Below are positions 1 through 5,387 of a stretch of DNA of 5,486 bases, piece after piece. The DNA is from Stenotrophomonas sp. (GTDB lineage: Bacteria; Pseudomonadota; Gammaproteobacteria; Xanthomonadales; Xanthomonadaceae). Under the pieces are notes generated by a model. The model was not told the DNA's origin. It ran no database searches and saw only the letters and a program-made list of their open reading frames with translations. The translations under genes were made by a program, and so were the position numbers. The first letter of the stretch is position 1, and each line of letters begins with the position of its first letter. The stretch spans positions 1 through 5,486 of the forward strand of contig QFOV01000225.1 in the NCBI GenBank assembly GCA_003248565.1, written 5' to 3'.

Positions 1-592
1 CACCTACCCGTACGTCACCAGCTCCAACACCACCGTCGGTGGTGCACTGGCCGGTGCCGGCGTTGGCGCCGATGCCATCGACTACGTGCTGGGCATCGCA
101 AAGGCCTACGCAACCCGCGTTGGCGGTGGCCCGTTCCCGACCGAGCTGGACGATGAAATCGGCCAGGGCATCCGTGACCGTGGCGCCGAATACGGCGCCT
201 CGACCGGCCGCCCGCGTCGCTGCGGCTGGATGGACATCGTCGCGCTGAAGCGCGCCGTGGCCATCAACGGTATCTCCGGCCTGTGCATCACCAAGCTCGA
301 CGTGCTCGATGGCATGGAGAAGCTGAAGGTCTGCATCGCCTATGAATACCGTGGCAAGCGTTCGGAGTACGCCCCGCTGGACGCCCAGGGCTGGGAAGAA
401 TGCACCCCCGTGTACCTGGAGTTCCCGGGCTGGAGCGAAAACACCCACGGCATCACCGAGTGGGACAAGCTGCCGCCGGCCGCGCGCGCCTACCTGCGTT
501 CGCTGGAAGAACTGGCCGGCTGCCCGGTGTCGATCGTCTCGACCGGCCCGGACCGCGACCACACCATGATCCTGCAGGATCCGTGGGGCTGA
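1..592 (+). CDS. purA: Adenylosuccinate synthetase, C-terminal part (5' end outside window)
   Basis: This enzyme joins IMP and aspartate using GTP to make adenylosuccinate, the first committed step from IMP to AMP, in the cytosol. Only the last 196 codons are present, read from base 2; E. coli PurA is 432 aa, so a little over half is missing to the left. Visible family hallmarks are the substrate loop STGRPRRCGW (arginine-rich, contacts IMP and aspartate), the guanine-binding segment TKLDVLDG, and the C-terminal signature STGPDRDHTMILQDPW just before the TGA at 590-592. The sequence is intact with no frameshift. A strong hairpin follows 24 bases after the stop, so transcription probably ends here. 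In related bacteria purA often lies downstream of hfl genes, but that part is not visible. Identification is secure from motifs; nothing about regulation can be seen. Confidence 0.97.
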   Translation, partial: TYPYVTSSNTTVGGALAGAGVGADAIDYVLGIAKAYATRVGGGPFPTELDDEIGQGIRDRGAEYGASTGRPRRCGWMDIVALKRAVAINGISGLCITKLDVLDGMEKLKVCIAYEYRGKRSEYAPLDAQGWEECTPVYLEFPGWSENTHGITEWDKLPPAARAYLRSLEELAGCPVSIVSTGPDRDHTMILQDPWG

Positions 593-615
593 TAGCCGCG
601 CCGTGATGCAACAGC

Positions 616-648
616 CAACGCCCCGCCAAAGCGGGGCGTTGTCGTTAT
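616..648 (+). terminator. Probable intrinsic terminator of purA
   Basis: A perfect 11-bp stem (616-626 pairing with 631-641, CAACGCCCCGC with GCGGGGCGTTG) closes a 4-base CAAA loop, 24 bases after the purA stop. The following bases TCGTTAT are T-rich but not a continuous U tract, which is common in GC-rich genomes. The neighbouring gene comes from the opposite strand, so ending purA transcription here fits the layout. Confidence 0.85.
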
Positions 649-655
649 GGGATCA

Positions 656-715
656 GGAGGCTGTTGCCAGCAAGGCTTCCGCCGAGCATGGCCTTGCACT
701 ACCAGACCAGCCTCC
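656..715. repeat. Nested inverted repeat around a degraded SMAG unit
   Basis: Two nested perfect inverted repeats are visible: an outer 8-bp pair GGAGGCTG (656-663) with CAGCCTCC (708-715), and an inner 7-bp pair GCAAGGC (670-676) with GCCTTGC (691-697). Together they could fold into a 60-base interrupted stem-loop. One arm of the inner stem overlaps the degraded GTAG repeat at 681-702. No coding capacity is seen. Confidence 0.6.
681..702 (-). repeat. Degraded SMAG/REP-type repeat, inverted orientation
   Basis: Read on the minus strand this begins GTAGTGC and ends GCCATGCTCGGC, matching the clear copy at 731-752 at 17 of 22 positions by my hand count. The start GTAGTGC and the CATG centre are kept. 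One stem arm is altered, so the canonical hairpin no longer pairs fully. The call rests on resemblance to its neighbours. Confidence 0.55.
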
Positions 716-730
716 GGCGCATTTGAACCC

Positions 731-754
731 GTAGTGCCGACCCATGGTCGGCAG
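731..754 (+). repeat. SMAG (GTAG) REP-type palindromic repeat, copy 1
   Basis: The unit starts with the tetranucleotide GTAG and continues into a perfect 8-bp stem, TGCCGACC (735-742) with GGTCGGCA (746-753), around a CAT loop. GTAG-headed hairpins of this form are the SMAG repeats of Stenotrophomonas, a REP family thought to be moved by RAYT (TnpA-REP) transposases encoded elsewhere. A tail GRGGCTTTGCC follows both clear copies, so the shared unit extends to about 764. Such repeats can affect mRNA stability or transcription ends; no role is demonstrated here. Confidence 0.85.
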
Positions 755-778
755 AGGCTTTGCCAGAGATCACAACCT

Positions 779-802
779 GTAGTGCCGACCTATGGTCGGC
801 AG
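779..802 (+). repeat. SMAG (GTAG) REP-type palindromic repeat, copy 2
   Basis: This is a second near-identical copy in the same orientation, starting 48 bases after copy 1. It has GTAG, the same 8-bp stem (783-790 with 794-801) and a TAT loop in place of CAT. The tail GGGGCTTTGCC repeats that of copy 1 with one A/G change. The pair lies between the 3' ends of purA and the unknown minus-strand gene, a usual place for such elements. Confidence 0.85.
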
Positions 803-824
803 GGGCTTTGCCTATAGGGTGTCC

Positions 825-846
825 GACGAGCATGGCTGAGTACTAC
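825..846 (-). repeat. Degraded SMAG-like repeat, inverted, overlapping a stop codon
   Basis: Read on the minus strand this is GTAGTACTCAGCCATGCTCG followed by TC, which matches clear copy 1 at 16 of 22 positions by hand count. Two of the differences are a compensatory swap of the central stem pair (GC...GC for CC...GG). The GTAG head (846 down to 843) contains the TAG stop codon of the 136-aa gene. The resemblance is partial, so chance cannot be excluded. Confidence 0.45.
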
Positions 847-1253
847 GGCTGATCCAACGGGGTACCGTTGAGCTGCCGCTCGACGATCTCCAGAATGGTC
901 GCTACGCTGACACCAAACGAACCGGCATTTCCTGCATCAAACGCTTCGCGCCATTGGCCATAGCCCTGCAGGTACGCCGGATCTGCTGCCTGCTGGCCAA
1001 GCAGGCGAAGCTGGCTGCGCTGCAGGGTCTGATCGGTGACCGGGGCGTGGGCAAGCTGGGTCATGACGCCCTCGGGCACGCGGGGATTGCGGATCTTCAA
1101 TCCATCCAGGGTCACGTGGTAAATGTTGCCGCCAGCGAGCGGATGCTGGTCAATACGGTTGATCAGCAAGGTGGGCTGCTCACCGTCCTGGCGGCCCTGG
1201 CAGGCCCACAATTGGCCCACTGCATACTGATTGGAAGGAGTGACTTGGCTCAT
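843..1253 (-). CDS. Small conserved-looking protein of unknown function, 136 aa
   Basis: I do not recognise a family. The protein has no signal peptide and no hydrophobic membrane segment, so it is probably cytosolic. The first 50 residues (GQLWACQG, PTLLINRID, NIYHVTLDGL) have alternating hydrophobic residues suggestive of beta strands. Residues 75-130 look helical and end with SVATILEIVERQL. There is one cysteine (residue 18). The ATG at 1251-1253 is the only plausible start; an AGGA about a dozen bases upstream is a weak, distant ribosome site. The gene converges on purA and diverges from the PAS-AraC regulator, with 170 bases between the two starts. Its TAG stop lies in a degraded GTAG repeat, so the present C-terminus may be shaped by that repeat. 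Coding is favoured by intact length, protein-like composition and lack of a better frame; function is unknown. Confidence 0.75.
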   Translation of the reverse strand: MSQVTPSNQYAVGQLWACQGRQDGEQPTLLINRIDQHPLAGGNIYHVTLDGLKIRNPRVPEGVMTQLAHAPVTDQTLQRSQLRLLGQQAADPAYLQGYGQWREAFDAGNAGSFGVSVATILEIVERQLNGTPLDQP

Positions 1254-1351
1254 CGGGGCAGGATCCTGGTACGTATAGCCCGATCATGCAGGCAATGCCG
1301 ATCCGGGACTTTTCTTCATCTGGCGGTAGCAGCTGCAGACAGGTACTTATG

Positions 1352-1412
1352 GCCAGCGCGGCAGGGGGGCGGGGCTGGCTAGAATGGCTGGGCACGCCCC
1401 CCGCTGCCAGCC
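1352..1412 (+). promoter_or_regulatory. Candidate promoter and operator of the PAS-AraC gene
   Basis: A TAGAAT hexamer (1380-1385) matches the sigma-70 minus-10 consensus at five of six positions; no convincing minus-35 is visible, which would fit an activator-dependent promoter. Around it lie four half-sites of one motif: GCCAGC (1352-1357), GCTGGC (1374-1379), GGCTGG (1386-1391) and CCAGCC (1407-1412), giving two inverted pairs 15-16 bases apart. Transcription from this minus-10 would begin near 1391, about 30 bases before the ATG at 1424. All of this is pattern reading and is tentative. Confidence 0.3.
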
Positions 1413-1423
1413 TGACTGCCCCG

Positions 1424-2155
1424 ATGCGTATTGACCCTGCCGAAATCGAAGCCCTGTTCGACGCCATTCCCAGCGTGCTGTTTTTCGCCAAGGACATCGA
1501 TGGGCGTTACACCCACGTCAACATGACGATGATGCAGCGTTTGGGCATGAAGTCGCGCAGTGATGCGATCGGCAAGCGTGCCGACGAGTTGTATCCGGTC
1601 GGGATGAGCGAGGCCTACACCGAACAGGACGCGCGGGTGCTGGCCGGCGAAGTGATCGAGAACGTGATGGAGCTGCAGTTGTTCCCCAACCAGCAGCCGG
1701 GGTGGTGCCTGACCTGCAAGCGGCCCATCGTCGAGAACGGCAAGGTTGTCGGCCTGATCGGCATCTCCCGCGATCTGGGCCAGCGCGGCGGCCTGGAGTC
1801 ACAATACGAGCCGCTGCGGCTGGCGTTGGACTACCTCAATACGCATTACGCCGAAAATGTGCGCATGCAGACCTTGTTGGATATCACCGGCTTCTCGCTG
1901 TCCAAGCTGGAGCGCTCGTTCCGCAAAGTGTTCCAGATGACGCCGCAACAAGTGTTGACGCGGCTGCGCATCCAGATCGCACTGCACCTGCTGCATGGCG
2001 AGGACAGTGTGGCCAGCATTGGCCAAGCGTGTGGCTTCAGCGACCAGAGTGCGTTTACCCGCAAGTTCAAGGCGGAAGTCGGCATGGCACCGCGGCAGTA
2101 TCGGGCAATGATCGCCGAGCGCGCGCAACAGGAAGCCGTACGCGCGGAGCTATGA
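1424..2155 (+). CDS. Transcription regulator with PAS sensor and AraC-type DNA-binding domain
   Basis: This is a 243-aa one-component regulator. Residues about 7-118 form a PAS domain: VLFFAKDIDGRYTHVN is the typical early core, and RPIVENGKVVGLIGISRDL the closing beta strands. Residues about 130-228 form the AraC DNA-binding domain with two helix-turn-helix units; LLDITGFSLSKLERSFRKVF and IGQACGFSDQSAFTRKFK are classic. The PAS core holds a CXXC motif (WCLTC, Cys95 and Cys98), which could sense redox or bind metal. I chose the ATG at 1424 because the PAS domain starts directly after it. The in-frame ATG at 1286 would add 46 residues of low-complexity, unconserved-looking sequence and would run through the candidate promoter. 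No clear Shine-Dalgarno precedes 1424. The aminopeptidase gene follows 86 bases later on the same strand, so it is a plausible target or operon partner. The ligand is unknown. Confidence 0.9.
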   Translation: MRIDPAEIEALFDAIPSVLFFAKDIDGRYTHVNMTMMQRLGMKSRSDAIGKRADELYPVGMSEAYTEQDARVLAGEVIENVMELQLFPNQQPGWCLTCKRPIVENGKVVGLIGISRDLGQRGGLESQYEPLRLALDYLNTHYAENVRMQTLLDITGFSLSKLERSFRKVFQMTPQQVLTRLRIQIALHLLHGEDSVASIGQACGFSDQSAFTRKFKAEVGMAPRQYRAMIAERAQQEAVRAEL

Positions 2156-2204
2156 CTTCCGGCGGTGTTGGGCGGCGATAGAGGGGCAGATGATGCGGAG
2201 CTGA

Positions 2205-2219
2205 TGGGCGTCTCGCCCA
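2205..2219 (+). promoter_or_regulatory. Short hairpin upstream of the aminopeptidase gene
   Basis: TGGGCG (2205-2210) pairs perfectly with CGCCCA (2214-2219) around a TCT loop. It lies 50 bases after the regulator's stop and 22 bases before the aminopeptidase start. There is no T run, so it is a poor terminator; it may be a 5' leader hairpin or have no role. Confidence 0.35.
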
Positions 2220-2230
2220 CGACCTTCCGT

Positions 2231-2236
2231 AAGGAG
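2231..2236 (+). promoter_or_regulatory. Strong ribosome binding site AAGGAG for the aminopeptidase
   Basis: AAGGAG ends five bases before the ATG at 2242 and decides the start: an in-frame TTG at 2239 would leave only two bases and is unlikely. The upstream CCTT (2223-2226) could pair with AAGG (2231-2234) in a weak 4-bp hairpin. Confidence 0.8.
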
Positions 2237-2241
2237 CTTTG

Positions 2242-4905
2242 ATGCGCCGTTCCCTTGTTGTTGCCATTGGTATCGCCCTTTCCTGCATTGCCACACCGGC
2301 TGTATTTGCTGCCGAACCTGTAGCAGCCGGCGTGAGCAAGAACGAAACCACCACCCAGCTGCCGCGTACCGCGCGTCCGGATCATTACCGGGTGGAGATC
2401 ACGCCGCACCCCGCGCAGATGGGTTTCGACGGCAAAGTCAGCATCGATCTGGAAGTGCTGCAGCCCACCAGCAGCATCGTGCTGCAGGCAGCGGGCATGC
2501 GCTTCGGCAGGAGCCAGCTGCAGGCGGCCGGTGGCAGCAAGCCAATGCCGACCACGGTTACTGTGGACGAGGCCAACCAGACCGCAAGCTTCGTCGTGGC
2601 CACGCCGCTGGCACCTGGGCGCTACACGCTGAACATTGATTACAGCGGCACCATCAATACACAGGCCAATGGCTTGTTCGCGCTGGATTATCCGGTGGCT
2701 GATGGCAGCAAGAAGCGCGCGCTGTTCACCCAGTTCGAGAACTCCGATGCACGCCGCTTCATTCCGTCCTGGGATGAGCCGGGCTTCAAGGCCACCTTCG
2801 ACCTGAGCGTGACCGTACCGGAAGCGGAGATGGCGGTCAGCAACATGCCGGTGGCCAGTAGCACGTCGCTGGGCAAGGGCCTGAAGCAGGTGGTGTTCCA
2901 GACCACGCCGAAGATGTCGACCTACCTGCTGTTCTTCTCCAGCGGCGAGTTTGATCGCGCCACCGTCAAGGAAGGCGGCACCGAGATCGGTGTGATCGCG
3001 CAGACCGGCAAGGTCGAGCAGGCGCAGTTCGCGCTGGAAGGCAGCGCGGAAGTGTTGCGTGAATACAACGACTACTTTGGCGTGAAGTATCCGCTGCCCA
3101 AGCTCGACAACGTCGCCGCACCTGGCGGCAGCCAGTTCTTCAGTGCAATGGAGAACTGGGGGGCGATCTTCACCTTCGAATACGCCTTGCTGCTGGACCC
3201 GGCCGTGTCCAGCGTTTCCGACAAGAAGGCGGTGTTCTCGATTGCCGCACACGAAATCGCGCACCAATGGTTCGGCAACCTGGTGACGATGGCGTGGTGG
3301 GATGACCTCTGGCTCAACGAAGGTTTTGCGTCGTGGATGGAGGCGCGCACCACCCGCAAGCTGCACCCGGAGTGGGACATCAACAACGTCGATGCCGCGC
3401 ATACCAGCCGCGGCGCGATGGGCCGCGATGCCTACGTCACCACCCATCCGATCGTGCAGCACGTGGCGACGGTGGAGCAGGCCAGCCAGGCCTTCGACGG
3501 CATCACCTACGGCAAGGGCTCGGCGGTGATCTCGATGTTCGAGGATTACGTCGGCGCCGATGCATGGCGTGATGGCGTGCGCCGTTACATCGCTGCCCAT
3601 GCTTACGGCAATGCAGTCACCGATGACCTTTGGGCCGAGATCGACAAGGCCGCTCCGGGCAAACGCTTCATGGAAGTGGCGCATGATTTCACCCTGCAAC
3701 CGGGCGTGCCCTTGATCCGCGCCAGCAGCAGCTGCGTCGGTGGCAACACCCAGGTGAAGCTGAGCCAGGGCGAGTACACGATTGATCGCAAGGACAAACA
3801 GCCGCTGCATTGGCGCGTGCCGGTGAGTCTGCGCGTGGGCAATGGTGAGGTCGTGCACACGCTGGTCGATGGCGATACCAATGTGCAGCTGCCGGGTTGC
3901 ACTGGTCCGTTGCTGGTCAATGCCGGGCAGAAGGGCTATTACCGCACCCTGTATGCGCCGGCACAGTTCAAGGCGCTTAGCGCAGGCTTCGACAAGTTGC
4001 CGGTGGTCGACCAGTTGGGTGTGATGATGGACACCAGCGCACTGGCCGCAGCCGGCCTGCAGCCCGATGCGGATCTGCTGGATCTGACGGCGAAGATCGG
4101 TGCCGATGCGCCGACCGATCTATGGGACATGGCTGCCGGCACATTGAGCGGAATCGATGGCATGTTCGACGGCGATACCGCGCGGCAGGCCGCTTTCCGC
4201 AGTTACGCGCGTTCGCGTTTGTCGCCAGTGCTGCAGTCGCTGGGTTGGGACGGCAAGGACACCGACTCGGCGCAGACCAAGGAATTGCGCAGTGGATTGA
4301 TCGGCACTTTGGCAGCATTGGACGATGCGCAGGTGATTGCCGAAGCGCAGCGTCGCTTTGATACCTTCCTGGCCAAGCCGGATTCGCTGTCTCCGGACCT
4401 GCGCAGCAGCGTGCTCGGTGTGGTGGCACGCAATGCCGACGCGGCAACCTGGGACAAGCTGCACGCGTTGGCCAAGCAGGAAACCTCGGCGATGGTGCGC
4501 GATCAGTACTACGGGCTGCTTGCCTTGTCCAAGGACAAGGCATTGGCACAGCGTGCATTGGACATAGCGCTGACCGATGAGCCGGGTGCGACCAACAGCG
4601 CGGGGATGATTGGTGGCGTATCGCACGAGCACGCGGACCTGGCCTTCGACTTCGCTGTTGCCCATCGCGAAAAGGTGGACACCCTGGTCGACAGCACCTC
4701 GCGTGCGCGTTACTACCCGGGCCTGGGTCGCAGTGCTGACAACCTGCAGATGGTGGACAAGATCAAGGCATTTGCCGATGCACATATCGCACCGACCTCG
4801 CGACGTGATGCGGAGACGGTGATTGCCGGGATCCAGACCAAGCTGCGGCTGCGCGCAGAGCGCAAGCCGCAGGTGGATGCCTGGTTGAAGCAGAAGGGGT
4901 ATTGA
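2242..4905 (+). CDS. Exported M1-family zinc aminopeptidase, 887 aa
   Basis: This metallopeptidase removes N-terminal residues from peptides, probably outside the cytoplasm for peptide feeding. Residues 1-23 form a signal peptide: MRRS, a hydrophobic core, and PAVFA before AEP, a signal peptidase I site. The N-terminal beta domain runs to about residue 230. The catalytic domain has the exopeptidase motif SAMEN (301-305), the zinc motif HEIAH (His337, Glu338, His341) with the third ligand Glu360 after 18 residues, and Tyr423 in DGITYGKGS, the expected transition-state tyrosine. A beta sandwich and a helical ERAP1-like C-terminal domain follow. All catalytic residues are present. Two points are unusual: SAMEN instead of the commoner GAMEN, and only two cysteines in the mature protein (498 and 553), which suggests one disulfide. 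It is often annotated pepN, but E. coli PepN is cytosolic and has no signal peptide, so I give no symbol. Length is normal for the family. Confidence 0.95.
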   Translation: MRRSLVVAIGIALSCIATPAVFAAEPVAAGVSKNETTTQLPRTARPDHYRVEITPHPAQMGFDGKVSIDLEVLQPTSSIVLQAAGMRFGRSQLQAAGGSKPMPTTVTVDEANQTASFVVATPLAPGRYTLNIDYSGTINTQANGLFALDYPVADGSKKRALFTQFENSDARRFIPSWDEPGFKATFDLSVTVPEAEMAVSNMPVASSTSLGKGLKQVVFQTTPKMSTYLLFFSSGEFDRATVKEGGTEIGVIAQTGKVEQAQFALEGSAEVLREYNDYFGVKYPLPKLDNVAAPGGSQFFSAMENWGAIFTFEYALLLDPAVSSVSDKKAVFSIAAHEIAHQWFGNLVTMAWWDDLWLNEGFASWMEARTTRKLHPEWDINNVDAAHTSRGAMGRDAYVTTHPIVQHVATVEQASQAFDGITYGKGSAVISMFEDYVGADAWRDGVRRYIAAHAYGNAVTDDLWAEIDKAAPGKRFMEVAHDFTLQPGVPLIRASSSCVGGNTQVKLSQGEYTIDRKDKQPLHWRVPVSLRVGNGEVVHTLVDGDTNVQLPGCTGPLLVNAGQKGYYRTLYAPAQFKALSAGFDKLPVVDQLGVMMDTSALAAAGLQPDADLLDLTAKIGADAPTDLWDMAAGTLSGIDGMFDGDTARQAAFRSYARSRLSPVLQSLGWDGKDTDSAQTKELRSGLIGTLAALDDAQVIAEAQRRFDTFLAKPDSLSPDLRSSVLGVVARNADAATWDKLHALAKQETSAMVRDQYYGLLALSKDKALAQRALDIALTDEPGATNSAGMIGGVSHEHADLAFDFAVAHREKVDTLVDSTSRARYYPGLGRSADNLQMVDKIKAFADAHIAPTSRRDAETVIAGIQTKLRLRAERKPQVDAWLKQKGY

Positions 4906-4907
4906 GG

Positions 4908-4936
4908 AGCTGCAGCGGAGGTGCAAGTGCAGCTTT
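4908..4936 (+). terminator. Possible terminator after the aminopeptidase gene
   Basis: A perfect 7-bp stem AGCTGCA (4908-4914) with TGCAGCT (4928-4934) and a 13-base loop begins three bases after the stop codon and runs into TTT. The loop is long and the T run short, so it is weak. The strong hairpin at 4941-4966 just downstream may do the same job. Confidence 0.35.
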
Positions 4937-4940
4937 GAAG

Positions 4941-5054
4941 CCCCTCTCCCGCCTGCGGGAGAGGGGTTGGGGTGAGGGGAAGCTTCCAGCTGAGCAAAGT
5001 CAAAAGCCCCCCTCATCCGCCCGTTGGGCACCTTCTCCCGTAAACGGGAGAAGG
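4941..5054. repeat. Composite intergenic inverted-repeat element
   Basis: The element starts with a 12-bp perfect palindrome, CCCCTCTCCCGC (4941-4952) with GCGGGAGAGGGG (4955-4966). It ends with a 10-bp stem, CCTTCTCCCG (5031-5040) with CGGGAGAAGG (5045-5054), around TAAA. Between them are a small hairpin GCCC-GTT-GGGC (5019-5029) and an imperfect long-range pair, GGGTGAGGGG (4970-4979) with CCCCTCATCC (5009-5018), one mismatch. The whole therefore folds as a branched structure. Elements of this CCCTCTCCCG/GGGTGAGGGG type are frequent between genes in Xanthomonadaceae and some other proteobacteria. It may also stop transcription from the aminopeptidase gene. No coding is seen. Confidence 0.75.
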
Positions 5055-5058
5055 GAAG

Positions 5059-5382
5059 GCCAGAGCCAGAGTTAGAGCCAAAGCCAAAGCCAAAGCCAAA
5101 GCACAAGCCAAAGCCAAAGCACAAGCTAAAGCCAAAGCACAAGCTAAAGCTAAAGCCAAAGCACAAGCCAAAGCCAAAGCACAAGCTAAAGCTAAAGCTA
5201 AAGCTAAAGCTAAGGCTAAAGCTAAGGCTAAAGCTAAAGCTAAGGCTAAAGCTAAGGCTAAAGCTAAGGCTAAAGCTAAGGCTAAAGCTAAGGCTAAAGC
5301 TAAGGCTAAAGCTAAAGCTAAGGCTAAAGCTAAGGCTAAAGCTAAGGCAGAAGCCTAAGCAGAAGCCTAAGCCTAAGCAGAA
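5059..5382 (+). repeat. Tandem array of 54 hexanucleotide units (GCYAAR type)
   Basis: This is an uninterrupted run of 54 six-base units with no insertion or deletion. By hand count the units are GCTAAA 19, GCTAAG 11, GCCAAA 10, GCACAA 5, GCAGAA 3, GCCTAA 3, GCCAGA 2 and GTTAGA 1. Variants are zoned: GCCAGA at the left edge, then GCCAAA/GCACAA mixtures to about 5184, pure GCTAAA (5185-5208), alternating GCTAAA/GCTAAG (5209-5346), then GCAGAA/GCCTAA. The plus strand is strongly skewed (145 A, 35 T) and about 44% GC, unlike the GC-rich surroundings. It starts four bases after the composite element and ends just before the insertion sequence. It is probably a variable-number repeat grown by slippage; no gene is supported in it. 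Confidence 0.95.
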
Positions 5383-5387
5383 GCCAC

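Noticed and set aside
86..592. Start of purA at the ATG at 86
   Set aside because: Homologous PurA sequence continues upstream in frame to the window edge, so this Met is internal.
954..1382. 142-codon plus-strand frame across the unknown gene
   Set aside because: It is antisense to the more protein-like minus-strand gene, starts inside that gene and ends in the regulator's promoter region; no motif is seen.
1286..1423. 46-residue N-terminal extension of the PAS-AraC regulator
   Set aside because: It is low-complexity Gly/Ala/Ser sequence before the PAS domain, and a candidate promoter lies within it.
2242..2320. Lipoprotein signal in the aminopeptidase (Cys15)
   Set aside because: Residues before Cys15 (ALS) do not fit a lipobox, and a better signal peptidase I site (VFA before AEP) follows.
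1846..3858. 670-codon open frame on the minus strand, opposite the regulator and aminopeptidase
   Set aside because: It lies antisense to two genes with clear domains. Its product is rich in His, Arg, Ala and Gly with no recognisable motif, as expected from the mirror of GC-rich coding sequence.
4120..5184. 354-codon minus-strand frame ending in the aminopeptidase gene
   Set aside because: Its N-terminus is just the reverse of the hexamer array (Phe-Gly/Phe-Ser repeats), and the rest is antisense to the aminopeptidase.
5059..5382. CRISPR array
   Set aside because: Units are six bases with no spacers, so this is a simple tandem repeat.
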